Source: Streptomyces canus
Lineage (GTDB): Bacteria; Actinomycetota; Actinomycetes; Streptomycetales; Streptomycetaceae
NCBI RefSeq assembly: GCF_041435015.1
Contig: NZ_CP107989.1
Span: 2,356,001-2,420,000, forward strand
DNA length: 64,000 nt
Reading direction: 5' to 3'
In this document: one piece after another, positions 46,318 through 55,090 of the stretch
How the letters are laid out: the number at the start of each line of letters is the position of its first letter
Position numbering within the stretch: the first letter of the stretch is position 1
Program-made: the position numbers and the translations under genes
Notes under the pieces: generated by a model
The model's input: only the letters and a program-made list of their open reading frames with translations
Told to the model about the DNA's origin: nothing
The model's database searches: none

Positions 46318-48000
46318 ATGTCCGAATCCACCGTGAACAGACCGGTCGGACGCCGTACCTTCGTCCTCGGCACCGCGGCCGCCGCAGGGACGGCCGCGCT
46401 CGCCGGACCGCTCGCCGAGACCGCGTCCGCCGCGAGCTTCGGCTGGAGCGACGACGGCTCCAACTACGTCGTCGACACCGGCGCGAGCCTCGTCTTCAAG
46501 GTCAGCAAGACCAACGGCGACCTGACCTCGCTGGTCTACAAGGGCACGCAGTACCAGGGCTACGGCGGCAAGAACTCGCACATCGAGTCCGGCCTCGGCA
46601 CGTCCACCGTGAGCATCAAGCAGTCCGGTACGACGATCCTGATCTCGGTCGCGTACGGCACGCTCAAGCACTACTACGCGGCCCGCAGCGGTGAGAACAA
46701 CGTCTACCTGTGGACCAACAAGGCCGACGACTCTGTCTCGGCGACCCGCTACATCCTGCGCGTCAACGCGGGCAAGTTCCTCAACGACGAGCCCGACTCG
46801 TACACCTACGCGCCCACCACCATCGAGGCCTCCGACGTCTTCGCGAAGTCCGACGGCCAGACCCGCTCCAAGCACTACGCGAAGGCGCGGGTCATCGACT
46901 ACAACTACGTCGGCTGGACCACCGGCAGCGTCGGCCTGTACATCGTGCGCTCCAACCACGAGAAGGCCTCCGGCGGACCGTTCTACCGCTCCCTCCTGCG
47001 CCACCAGAGCGCGGACGGCGGCGGCCTGTACGAGATCCTGTACTACGGCGAGAACCAGACGGAGGCCCAGCGCTTCGGCCTCCAGGGCCCCTACGTCATC
47101 GCCTTCACCGACGGCGGCGCCCCCTCCTCCGCGCTGTACCCGGGGACCCTCACCACCTCGTGGGCGGACTCGCTCGGCATCTCGGGCTACGTCCCCGCGA
47201 GCGGCCGGGGCAAGGTCGCCGGCGTCGGCATCACCGGGCGGAACACGGCGTACGCCTACACCGTCGGGCTCGCCAACTCCGCCGCCCAGTACTGGGGTTC
47301 GGCGCGGGCCTCGGACGGCTGGTTCTCCATCGGGGGTGTGCTGCCGGGGACGTACACGCTGACCGTCTTCAAGGGTGAACTCGCCGTCTACACCACCTCG
47401 GTGAGCGTCAGCGCGGGCGGCACGACCACGCTCAACAGCATCGCGATCCCGGCCTCGAACGATCCGAGCAACGCGAGCGCGATCTGGCGCATCAACAACT
47501 GGGACGGCACGCCCGGCGGCTTCAAGAACGCCGATCTGATGACGTACGCCCACCCGTCCGACGTCCGCGCCTCCTCCTGGACCGGCAACGTCGTCATCGG
47601 CAGCGGCACCGAGACCTCGGCCTTCCCCTGCTACCTGTGGAAGGACGTCAACAGCGGAATCATCGTCTACTTCAAGCTGACGGCCGCCCAGGCCGCCGCC
47701 GCGCACACCCTGCGCATCGGGGTGACGACGGCCTACGCCAACGGCCGCCCGCAGGTCGTCGTCAACGACACCTGGACCTCCGCCGTGCCCTCCCCGCCCA
47801 CCCAGCCGAGCACCCGGTCGCTGACCGTGGGCTCGTACCGGGGCAACAACTACACGTTCACCTACAGCGTGCCGGCGTCCGCCTGGCGGACGGACACCAG
47901 CGCCTACAACACGCTGAAGATCTACGTGGCGAGCGGTTCGGGGTCGACGTCCTTCCTCAGTGCGGGCACATCGATCGACGCGATCGATCTGCTGGCCTGA
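46318..48000 (+). CDS. Secreted rhamnogalacturonan lyase (PL4)
   Basis: The 560-aa protein has a Tat signal (GRRTFVLGTAAAAG...) and the three-domain layout of PL4: a large N-terminal beta-sandwich (to about residue 330), a fibronectin-like middle domain (GWFSIGGVLPGTYTLTVFKGE) and a C-terminal carbohydrate-binding-like domain (WRINNWDGTPGGFKNAD ... NTLKIYVASGSG). The enzyme cleaves the rhamnose-galacturonate backbone by beta-elimination. GGAGGAGG precedes the ATG at 46318. It converges with the GH43 gene, 2 nt from that gene's stop codon. Confidence 0.9.
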   Translation: MSESTVNRPVGRRTFVLGTAAAAGTAALAGPLAETASAASFGWSDDGSNYVVDTGASLVFKVSKTNGDLTSLVYKGTQYQGYGGKNSHIESGLGTSTVSIKQSGTTILISVAYGTLKHYYAARSGENNVYLWTNKADDSVSATRYILRVNAGKFLNDEPDSYTYAPTTIEASDVFAKSDGQTRSKHYAKARVIDYNYVGWTTGSVGLYIVRSNHEKASGGPFYRSLLRHQSADGGGLYEILYYGENQTEAQRFGLQGPYVIAFTDGGAPSSALYPGTLTTSWADSLGISGYVPASGRGKVAGVGITGRNTAYAYTVGLANSAAQYWGSARASDGWFSIGGVLPGTYTLTVFKGELAVYTTSVSVSAGGTTTLNSIAIPASNDPSNASAIWRINNWDGTPGGFKNADLMTYAHPSDVRASSWTGNVVIGSGTETSAFPCYLWKDVNSGIIVYFKLTAAQAAAAHTLRIGVTTAYANGRPQVVVNDTWTSAVPSPPTQPSTRSLTVGSYRGNNYTFTYSVPASAWRTDTSAYNTLKIYVASGSGSTSFLSAGTSIDAIDLLA

Positions 48001-48002
48001 CG

Positions 48003-49412
48003 TCAGGTCCCGCGCGTCCACTGCTGGTTGGCCGCTCCGTTGCAGGTGTACGTGATGATCGCGGCGGAGTTGGCGGTGGACGCGCCGTTCACGTCGAGGC
48101 ACTCGCCGGAGGCCCGGGCCTTGATGTTCACGTACGAGCCCGACGTGACCACCGACCACTGCTGGGTGGTCGCACTGCCGCAGTTCTCCTGGGTGACGTT
48201 CGTGGCGTTCTCCTGGAGGCACAGGGAGCTGCCGCGGCCGACCAATTGGTAGTAGCCGGTGCCGAGGTCCTTGAACCACCATTTCTGGTTGGCACCGCTG
48301 TTGCAGGTGTACTGGCTGATCGCGATGCCCTGCCACAGCGACTGGTTGGCCACGTCCGCGCACTTGCCGCTGTTGCGGGAGACCAGCGTGTTGTACGTGG
48401 CGCTGGTGCCGCTGATCGTCCCGGCCGCCGCGTCGATCGCGATCTGGGGGTACCAGGACATGGACATCGTGGTGGAGGTGGGGAAGGTCAACGGCAGCCA
48501 CACGTACCGGGAGTCGTTGACGGTCCCGCCGAAGGAGTTGCCCCAGCGGTCGCCCATGTAGAGGTACGAGGTGCCCGAAGTCCCCTGCACCGGAAGGACG
48601 TAGGCGGTCTGCGAGTTGTAGGTCGTGGAGTCACCGACGTTCGCCATCGAGGTCCACGGGCCGGCGAGGGAGGTCGCGGTGGCGTACTGCTGCTGGTTGG
48701 CGCTCCAGCCGGTCGCGCCCGACGTCAGCATGAAGTAGACACCGCCCCGCTTGAACAGGGCCGGTGCCTCGCGGTGCCCGCCGACCCAGGGGTTGGCGAC
48801 CAGAGCGGCGATGCCGGTGTAGTCGGCGGTGAGCCGGTAGATGTGCAGGTCGTAGTTCTCGTTGGCGGCCGAGACCATGTAGCCGGTGCCGTCGGAGTCG
48901 ACGAACGTCGTGATGTCGCGGGACATGTTGTCGCCCAGCGGGCGGAAGCTGCCCTGGTAGGTGTAGCTCCCGTCGACCGTGGAGGAGACGGCGACGGCGG
49001 CGCGGGCCTCGCTGTAGTCGGTGCCGTTCTCCTTGTGCATCCACATCACGAACTTGCCGGTGGACGCGTTGTAGATGACCTTGGGCCGCTCGATGTAGGC
49101 GGTGGCGAGCTCCGGGGCGCTGGACTGGGTCAGGACGTGGTTCCTGAACTCCCAGTTCTTCAGGTCGGTGGAGCGGTAGGCGTCCACGTACCGGAAGGTG
49201 TTGTCGGAGTTGCGGTCCTCGCCGAACCAGTAGTAGTAGGAGCCGACCTTGATGACCCCGCCGCCGTGGGCGTGCAGGGCGTTGCCCGACGTGTCCGTGA
49301 ACTGGACGCCGTTGGGGATCGTCAGCGCAGCGGCCTGGGCCGGTCCGGCGGTCACCAGGGCGCCGGCCAGGGCCAGACACAGGGCGAGCAGTACCGCGTA
49401 AGCACGTCTCAT
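48003..49412 (-). CDS. Secreted GH43 exo-beta-1,3-galactanase-like enzyme with CBM13
   Basis: The 469-aa protein has a signal peptide ending GPAQAA, a five-bladed propeller domain beginning TIPNGVQFTDTSGNALHAHGGG and a ricin-type domain from about residue 335 (CADVANQS, SLCLQEN, ECLDVNG). HREAPALF supplies the likely acid Glu; the position of the usual catalytic Asp appears to be taken by a Gln in NSQTAYVLP, as reported for GH43 subfamily 24 exo-beta-1,3-galactanases. That activity trims the arabinogalactan backbone. It overlaps the upstream GH43 gene by 4 bp and is translationally coupled to it. Confidence 0.87.
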   Translation of the reverse strand: MRRAYAVLLALCLALAGALVTAGPAQAAALTIPNGVQFTDTSGNALHAHGGGVIKVGSYYYWFGEDRNSDNTFRYVDAYRSTDLKNWEFRNHVLTQSSAPELATAYIERPKVIYNASTGKFVMWMHKENGTDYSEARAAVAVSSTVDGSYTYQGSFRPLGDNMSRDITTFVDSDGTGYMVSAANENYDLHIYRLTADYTGIAALVANPWVGGHREAPALFKRGGVYFMLTSGATGWSANQQQYATATSLAGPWTSMANVGDSTTYNSQTAYVLPVQGTSGTSYLYMGDRWGNSFGGTVNDSRYVWLPLTFPTSTTMSMSWYPQIAIDAAAGTISGTSATYNTLVSRNSGKCADVANQSLWQGIAISQYTCNSGANQKWWFKDLGTGYYQLVGRGSSLCLQENATNVTQENCGSATTQQWSVVTSGSYVNIKARASGECLDVNGASTANSAAIITYTCNGAANQQWTRGT

Positions 49413-50485
49413 GACGCGACCTCCGTGTCCGTGGCGGTGTCCGCCACCGGTATGCCGAAGTTCGGGGTGCCGTCCGCGTGCCAGCCGAGCTTCTGGACGC
49501 GGGTGTGGCGGTTGGGGTCGTTCAGCGGGTCGCCGACGATCTCCTTGTACTGGCGGGCGTGGTAGACGAGGACGTCACTGCGACCGTCCTCGGCGACGGT
49601 GAAGCAGTTGTGGCCGGGGCCGTACTGCTTGGTGGTGTCGTTGCTGGTGAAGACGGGGGTCGGGGACTTGGACCAGTGCGCCGGGTTCATGAGGTCGGCG
49701 TCCGCGTCGACCGTGAGCAGGCCCATGCAGTAGTGCCAGTCGGTCGCGCTGGCCGAGTAGGACATGAAGAGCCGGCCGTTGCGGGCGATGACCGAGGGGC
49801 CCTCGTTGACCTTGTAGCCGATGCACTCCCAGTCGAACTCCGGGGTGGAGAGCCTGATCTGAGGACCTGTCAGGGTCCACGGGTTCGCCATCCTCGACAG
49901 GAAGATGCCGGTGTTGTTGTCCAGGCCGGGCTCGTGCTGGGCCCAGGCGAGGTAGCGGCTGCCGCGGTGGGTGAAGGTGGTGGCGTCCAGGGAGAAGGTC
50001 TCCCAGGCGGTCCTGATCTGGCCCCGCTCCACCCAAGTCCCCTTGAAGGGATTGGGGTTGGCGTTCTCCAGGACCCAGATCCGGATGTCCCACACACTCT
50101 CGGCGGGCGCGGAGGCGAAGTAGATGTACCACTTGCCGCCGACGCGGTGGATCTCCGGCGCCCAGATGTGGGCGCCCATGACACCGGTCGGGTGCTTGGT
50201 CCAGATGACGGACTCGTCGGCGGTCGCGAGGCCGCCCAGGGTGCGGGAGCGGCGCAGGATGATGCGGTCGTACTCGGGGGCGGTGGCCGTGAAGTAGTAG
50301 TAGCCGTCGGAGTGACGGTGGATGTACGGGTCCGCGCGGTTGCGGACGAGCGGGTTCACGAAGGGAGCGGCCTTCTTCGGGCGGGGTGCGGCTTCGGCGA
50401 CCGTGGGGGTGGCGGCCAGGGCGCCCGCGGCCAGGGCACCTTTCAGCAGCAGTCGTCGGTGGGGGACGTCGGGGGCGCGGCTCAT
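49409..50485 (-). CDS. Secreted GH43 arabinanase/alpha-L-arabinofuranosidase-like enzyme
   Basis: From the ATG at 50485 (GAGAGG 8 nt upstream) the protein is 358 aa with a Tat-like signal (HRRLLLKGALAAGALAATPTV). The GH43 propeller carries the base Asp in RNRADPYIHRH, WAPEIHRVGGKWYIYF, and the acid Glu in KVNEGPSV. The sequence resembles the GH43_26 exo-alpha-1,5-arabinofuranosidase group, which would remove arabinose from side chains. It is the first gene of a two-gene unit with the exo-galactanase. Confidence 0.85.
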   Translation of the reverse strand: MSRAPDVPHRRLLLKGALAAGALAATPTVAEAAPRPKKAAPFVNPLVRNRADPYIHRHSDGYYYFTATAPEYDRIILRRSRTLGGLATADESVIWTKHPTGVMGAHIWAPEIHRVGGKWYIYFASAPAESVWDIRIWVLENANPNPFKGTWVERGQIRTAWETFSLDATTFTHRGSRYLAWAQHEPGLDNNTGIFLSRMANPWTLTGPQIRLSTPEFDWECIGYKVNEGPSVIARNGRLFMSYSASATDWHYCMGLLTVDADADLMNPAHWSKSPTPVFTSNDTTKQYGPGHNCFTVAEDGRSDVLVYHARQYKEIVGDPLNDPNRHTRVQKLGWHADGTPNFGIPVADTATDTEVAS

Positions 50486-50521
50486 ACGGACTGCCTCTCG
50501 GAGGGGGGTGTCCTGAGAGAG

Positions 50522-50626
50522 ATGTTCGATATTGAGAACATCTGTTGTTATTGCGAACAGCCGAAAGGTAAGGCTGGGGAACCAGGAGGTCAACGGGTCG
50601 GACGGGATCAGAAGAAGGCGCTTTCT
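50522..50626. promoter_or_regulatory. Divergent promoter region with two operator types
   Basis: ATGTTC-GATATTGA-GAACAT (50522-50541) is a perfect 6-bp-arm inverted repeat; a weaker TGTT...AACA pair follows (50543-50559). Nearer the rightward gene is AGAAGGCGCTTTCT (50613-50626, 6 of 7 pairs), a LacI-type site. The first motif resembles the TGTTCG...CGAACA form bound by some IclR/GntR regulators; the cognate protein is not identified. Confidence 0.5.
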
Positions 50627-50674
50627 GTTTTCGGTTTTCTGTTATCTGCCCGCACCTCGCCCGTCTCCGGTCAT

Positions 50675-52765
50675 GTGCGCAGCCATTTCCACAAGACAGC
50701 AGCCGCGGCCGGAGCCCTGGCGGCGGCCGCCCTCCTGGTCACCGCTCCCCCGGCGTCGGCCGTAGGTTCCCGTGACGTCACGGCCGACGTCCTCGCGGAC
50801 CGGGACGTCACCCTGACCGGCGACACCGTCGTCACCGTGCCCGCGGGAACGACGACGTACGACGGGGTGTTCCGCGGCGAGGGCACGCTCACCGTGCGCG
50901 GCAGCGGGACGCTGATCCTGACCAGGGACAGCGACTTCACGCTGCCGAAGTCCCTGCAACGGCAGTCCGTGCGGACACCGGGCGGCAACCACCCGTACGT
51001 CACCACGACCCGCCCGGACCCGCCCGCGATCACGGTCATGCGCGGAGCGACCCTCCAGTACGGCAACGGCGGGACCACGGGCCTGATCGGCCACTTCCCG
51101 TACAACACCCCGGCGTTCCGGCTCAACCAGGACAACATCCGGGTCGACGGCACCCTGCGGCTGGCCCTGAAGAGCGCCTACAACCTGGGCGCCGTCAGCG
51201 GCTCCGGCCTGATCACCCAGCCACGCTTCCTGTGGGGCACCTGGGACCTGACGTCAGGCCCGTTCTCCGGGGTCATCGACAACGGCACGCAGGCCAACGC
51301 CGGGCGGCCCGAGTACGCGACCTCGCTGCCGGGCGTACGCAAGGTGCTCAACCAGGGCACCTGGACCGTGGACACCCCGCTGGGCCGGACCGTCACCCAG
51401 CGGATGGACTTCTACCAGCGCGAGTACGGCAGCGACATCAACGTCCAGTCCCGGCCCGGCGGCAAGGTGGTCCTCACCGGCCAGTACAGCTGGTCGAACC
51501 AGGGCGGCGACACCGACCCCTCACTCAGCGACCCCGCCCTGAACTGGACGCCTGCCACCAAGCACGTCAACAAGCGCGGCACCAACATCAAGGGCGCGAA
51601 CGTCCAGTGGGGCGACGGGACGACCAGTAGGATCTTCATGCCGGGCACGGCGAAGACGGTGTACATCAACCTGCTGGCGGCGCGCTCCCGTTCCCTGCTG
51701 ACCTTCGACTACAACGGGCCGGTGACCCTGGGCGCCCCCATCGGCGGTGGCCGCTTCCACGACACCCTGTCCGCGCCCGGCGCGGGTGACATCGTCATCA
51801 AGGGGACGAAGGGCAACGACGTCACCTTCGCGGCCGTCCAGTACTACGACGGCTCCACGACCGTCGAGAAGGGCGCCGTGCTCCGCCTCGGCAGCGGCAA
51901 GCCGGGCGGCGACGGCGGGCTCTACACCGGGGGCGGTCTCTACAAGGTCGTGAACAACGGCTCGCTGATCCTCGGCAACACGGCCAAGCCCCTGGCCCTG
52001 CCCCGGATCAGCGGCAGCGGCTCCCTCACCCAGGCGGGCAGGGCGACGACGACACTGACCGGAAGCGCGGTGACGTACACGGGGACGACGACGGTCCGCA
52101 AGGGCACGCTCGCCCTGCGGGGCGGAGCAACTCTCGCCCGCAGCAAGGGGATCCGGCTCACCTCGACGGCCGCACGGCTGGACGCGGGCACGGCCGGCCT
52201 TCGCGTGGTCTCCTCGCTGTCCGGCAAGGGCGCGGTGAAGGGAGCGGTCACCAACGAGGGTGTGGTCGCGGGCGGACTCACCGTTTCCGGCGGCTACACG
52301 CAGACCCCGAAGGGTGAACTGATCCTGGGAGAGGGCCCGTTGAAGGTGACGGGCCCGGTACGGCTGGCCGGTGAGCTCGACTTCTCGGCCGTCGGCACCC
52401 ACCCCGCCCGCAGGATCACCGTGCTGGACAACACGGGCACGTCGAGGACCACGGGCGCCTTCAAGGGCCTGAAGGAGGGCACGCGGCTCAAGCTCGCCGA
52501 CGCGACGTACCGGATCACCTATCGGGGCGGCGACGGCAATGACGTCGCACTGACCGCGGTCACGGCGAGCGCCTCACCGGGCGTCCGTGCCGATACCGCG
52601 TCGAAGGCTCCGGCAGCGGCACCTCGCGTGACGGGAGCGGAGACGGAGGGGCTGGGCTGGTGGCCGTACATTCTGGCTCTGGGGCTGCTGGGCGGGTTGG
52701 TGGTCCCGCCGACCGTGCGCAGGCGCGGCAAGCGACGTGAGGGCGGACGGCACGCGGCCCACTGA
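50675..52765 (+). CDS. Exported beta-repeat surface protein with C-terminal membrane anchor
   Basis: Read from a GTG at 50675 the protein is 696 aa with a signal peptide (HKTAAAAGALAAAALLVTAPPASA). No good Shine-Dalgarno is visible, so the start is uncertain. The body consists of short beta-strand repeats rich in Gly/Thr/Asn (GTYDGVF-like, GEGTLTVRGSGTLIL, GSGSLTQAGRATTTLTGSAVTYTGTTTV), as in autotransporter-type passenger repeats and beta-helices. It ends with a membrane helix (YILALGLLGGLVVPPTV) and a basic tail, but no LPXTG sorting motif. It may hold polysaccharide at the cell surface. Confidence 0.7.
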   Translation: MRSHFHKTAAAAGALAAAALLVTAPPASAVGSRDVTADVLADRDVTLTGDTVVTVPAGTTTYDGVFRGEGTLTVRGSGTLILTRDSDFTLPKSLQRQSVRTPGGNHPYVTTTRPDPPAITVMRGATLQYGNGGTTGLIGHFPYNTPAFRLNQDNIRVDGTLRLALKSAYNLGAVSGSGLITQPRFLWGTWDLTSGPFSGVIDNGTQANAGRPEYATSLPGVRKVLNQGTWTVDTPLGRTVTQRMDFYQREYGSDINVQSRPGGKVVLTGQYSWSNQGGDTDPSLSDPALNWTPATKHVNKRGTNIKGANVQWGDGTTSRIFMPGTAKTVYINLLAARSRSLLTFDYNGPVTLGAPIGGGRFHDTLSAPGAGDIVIKGTKGNDVTFAAVQYYDGSTTVEKGAVLRLGSGKPGGDGGLYTGGGLYKVVNNGSLILGNTAKPLALPRISGSGSLTQAGRATTTLTGSAVTYTGTTTVRKGTLALRGGATLARSKGIRLTSTAARLDAGTAGLRVVSSLSGKGAVKGAVTNEGVVAGGLTVSGGYTQTPKGELILGEGPLKVTGPVRLAGELDFSAVGTHPARRITVLDNTGTSRTTGAFKGLKEGTRLKLADATYRITYRGGDGNDVALTAVTASASPGVRADTASKAPAAAPRVTGAETEGLGWWPYILALGLLGGLVVPPTVRRRGKRREGGRHAAH

Positions 52766-52873
52766 GCGGGGCCGGGGCTCCGCGGCGCCCTTCAGTGGGC
52801 CCACATGCCGGTCCCGGTGTTCGCGTACCGGACGGCCGGGGCTCTCTCCTGTCCCTTCGGCTAGCGTCGAGGC

Positions 52874-53815
52874 ATGACCAGCGACACCCCGGAAGTCCCC
52901 GACGCCCTCTCCCGCCCCCTCGCCGACACCCTCGCGGCGGGCCCTGTCGTCCTCGACGGCGGGATGTCCAACCAGCTCGAGTCCGCCGGGCACGATCTGA
53001 GCGACGAGCTGTGGTCGGCGCGGCTGCTCGCGGAGCGGCCCGAGGCGATCACCGAGGCGCATCTCGCCTACTACGAGGCGGGCGCGGACGTGGCGATCAC
53101 GTCCAGCTACCAGGCCACCTTCGAGGGGTTCGCCAAGCGCGGGATCGAGCGCGCGCGGGCGGCGGAACTGCTGGCCCTGAGCGTCGGGCTGGCGCGCGAG
53201 GCGACGCGGCAGGCGTGGGCGAAGGGGGTCCGGCGGCCGCTGTACGTGGCGGCCTCGGTCGGGCCGTACGGCGCGATGCTCGCGGACGGTTCCGAGTACC
53301 GGGGCCGGTACGGCCTGAGCGTGGCCGAGCTGGAGGCCTTCCACCGGCCCCGGCTCGAGGTGCTCGCGGCGGCCGGGCCCGACGTCCTGGCCCTGGAGAC
53401 GATCCCCGACAGCGACGAGGCGCAGGCGCTGCTGCGCGCCATCCGTGGTCTCGGTGTGCCGGCCTGGCTCTCCTACTCCGTCGCCGGCGACCGCACCCGG
53501 GCCGGCCAGCCCCTGGAGGAGGCGTTCGCCCTGGCCGCCGACGTGGACGAGGTCATCGCGGTCGGCGTCAACTGCTGTGTCCCGCAGGACGTGGACCACG
53601 CGGTGGAGACGGCCGCGCGGGTCACCGGCAAGCCGGTCGTGGTCTACCCCAACAGCGGCGAGTCCTGGAACGCGGAGGCGCGCCGCTGGGAGGGACGGTC
53701 CTCGTTCACGTCGGAGGAGGTCACGGGGTGGCGGGAGTCGGGGGCGCGGCTGATCGGGGGGTGCTGCCGGGTGGGGCCGGGGGCGATCTCGGGGATCGCG
53801 GCAGCTCTGCGTTAG
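52874..53815 (+). CDS. mmuM: Homocysteine S-methyltransferase
   Basis: This 313-aa zinc enzyme methylates homocysteine using S-methylmethionine (or SAM), giving methionine. VVLDGGMSNQLE is the family opening, TSSYQATFEGF follows, and the zinc ligands are the Cys of GVNCC and the paired Cys in IGGCCR. It starts at an ATG at 52874 and is followed by a repeat/terminator. Nothing nearby suggests a link to polysaccharide use; it looks like an independent gene. Confidence 0.92.
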   Translation: MTSDTPEVPDALSRPLADTLAAGPVVLDGGMSNQLESAGHDLSDELWSARLLAERPEAITEAHLAYYEAGADVAITSSYQATFEGFAKRGIERARAAELLALSVGLAREATRQAWAKGVRRPLYVAASVGPYGAMLADGSEYRGRYGLSVAELEAFHRPRLEVLAAAGPDVLALETIPDSDEAQALLRAIRGLGVPAWLSYSVAGDRTRAGQPLEEAFALAADVDEVIAVGVNCCVPQDVDHAVETAARVTGKPVVVYPNSGESWNAEARRWEGRSSFTSEEVTGWRESGARLIGGCCRVGPGAISGIAAALR

Positions 53816-53829
53816 CGGGAGCGGTGCGC

Positions 53830-53930
53830 CTGCTCGCCTTCGGGGTTCCGTCGTCTTGCGGCTGCGGCGTTCGTCGCGGTTGCTCGCGCAGTTCCCCGCG
53901 CCCCTGCGGGCGCTGCGCGCCCGCCTCTTA
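53830..53930. repeat. Streptomyces intergenic repeat with terminator hairpin
   Basis: The stretch includes CGCGCAGTTCCCCGCGCCCCT, a sequence I know to recur in Streptomyces intergenic regions. It ends in a perfect hairpin GCGGGCGC-TGC-GCGCCCGC (53906-53924) followed by CTCTTA, suitable as the mmuM terminator. Confidence 0.6.
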
Positions 53931-53964
53931 ACCCCGCCCCACTCCCCCTGCTAGCCTCCGCTCG

Positions 53965-53977
53965 GGAACCGGTTTCC
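53965..53977 (+). promoter_or_regulatory. Palindrome before the LacI-family gene
   Basis: GGAACCGGTTTCC contains the perfect 8-bp AACCGGTT with central CG, 38 bp before the LacI start. It fits a LacI-family autoregulatory operator, although its core differs from the GAAAGCGCTTTC-type sites elsewhere. Confidence 0.5.
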
Positions 53978-54015
53978 GTCGGTGTTGCCGCTGTTCCCGA
54001 GGGGGCGAGGCAGGG

Positions 54016-55071
54016 ATGACCAGGAAGAGCGAGGACGCGAGCCGGAGCACGATCCGGGATGTCGCCGCGCGGGCCGGGGTGTCCGCGTCGACCGTGTCAC
54101 GGGTGCTCGGCGGGGTGTATCCGGTGAGCGCGGCGACCCGCACGCGCGTGATGCGGGCCGTGCGCGAGATGGACTACGTCGCCGACGCGCGCGCGAAGGC
54201 GATCGCGGGCGTCGGCACGCCCACGCTCGCGTTCGTGCTCGAGGACATCACCGGCCCGTCGTTCGCCCTGATGGCCCACGGCGTCGAACGTGAGGCGAAC
54301 CGGCTGGGCCATCTGTGTCTGGTGTGCAGCACGGAGGGCGACGTCGAGCACGAACTGGAGTTCGTGGAGATGATGCGGGCGCAGCGCGCCGCCGCCGTGA
54401 TCCTGGTGGGCGGCGCCGCCGACACCGTCGAGTACCGCGAGCGCACCCGCCGTATGGCCGACTCGCTCTCCTCCGCCGGCTCCCGCCTGGTGTTGTGCGG
54501 ACGGCCGCCGCTCGGCCCCGGGGCCCCGGTGACGGTCATCGAGTACGACAACGAGGGCGGCGCCTACGCGCTCGTCGCCCACGTCCTGTCCCAGGGCCAC
54601 CGGCGGGTCCTGTTCCTCGGTGGCAAGGCGGACCACACCACCGCGCAGGGCCGTGAGCGCGGCTATCTCGCCGCGCACCGCGGGCGCGGCCTGGACCCCG
54701 ACCCCGCGCTGGTCCTGAACGGCGACTTCACCCGCGACTCCGGTCACCGTCTGATGCGCCGGGCCCTGAAGGAGGGCCTGGAGTTCACGGCCGTGGTCGC
54801 CGCGACGGACATGGTCGCGGCGGGCGCCCTGACCGCCCTGCACGAGGCCGGCCTCGACGTCCCCGGTGACGTCTCCCTGGCCGGCTACGACGACATCCCC
54901 TTCGCCCGCGACCTGCATCCGGCGCTCACCACCGTCCACGTCCCCTACGAGGAACTGGGCCGCCTCGCCGTCCGCACCGCGCTCGGCCGTACGGCGGAGG
55001 ACCCGGCGGAGCACCTCCTGCTGGGCACCCACGTGGTGGTCCGGGACTCGGTCGCGGCGACCGGCACCTGA
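54016..55071 (+). CDS. LacI-family transcriptional regulator
   Basis: The 351-aa repressor has the LacI helix-turn-helix (TIRDVAARAGVSASTVSRVLGG) with the hinge helix region, and a periplasmic-binding-protein-like sugar domain (LAFVLEDITGPSFALMAHGVE, GYDDIPFARDLHPALTTVHVPYEELG). It lies between the arabinogalactan genes and the leftward uronate operon, making it the best local candidate for regulating either. The inducer is unknown. It converges with the carboxylesterase gene, 19 bp away. Confidence 0.9.
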   Translation: MTRKSEDASRSTIRDVAARAGVSASTVSRVLGGVYPVSAATRTRVMRAVREMDYVADARAKAIAGVGTPTLAFVLEDITGPSFALMAHGVEREANRLGHLCLVCSTEGDVEHELEFVEMMRAQRAAAVILVGGAADTVEYRERTRRMADSLSSAGSRLVLCGRPPLGPGAPVTVIEYDNEGGAYALVAHVLSQGHRRVLFLGGKADHTTAQGRERGYLAAHRGRGLDPDPALVLNGDFTRDSGHRLMRRALKEGLEFTAVVAATDMVAAGALTALHEAGLDVPGDVSLAGYDDIPFARDLHPALTTVHVPYEELGRLAVRTALGRTAEDPAEHLLLGTHVVVRDSVAATGT

Positions 55072-55090
55072 GACACGGGGGCCCGCGCGG

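Noticed and set aside
50675..52765. Sortase-anchored surface protein
   Set aside because: No LPXTG or LAXTG motif precedes the C-terminal membrane helix.
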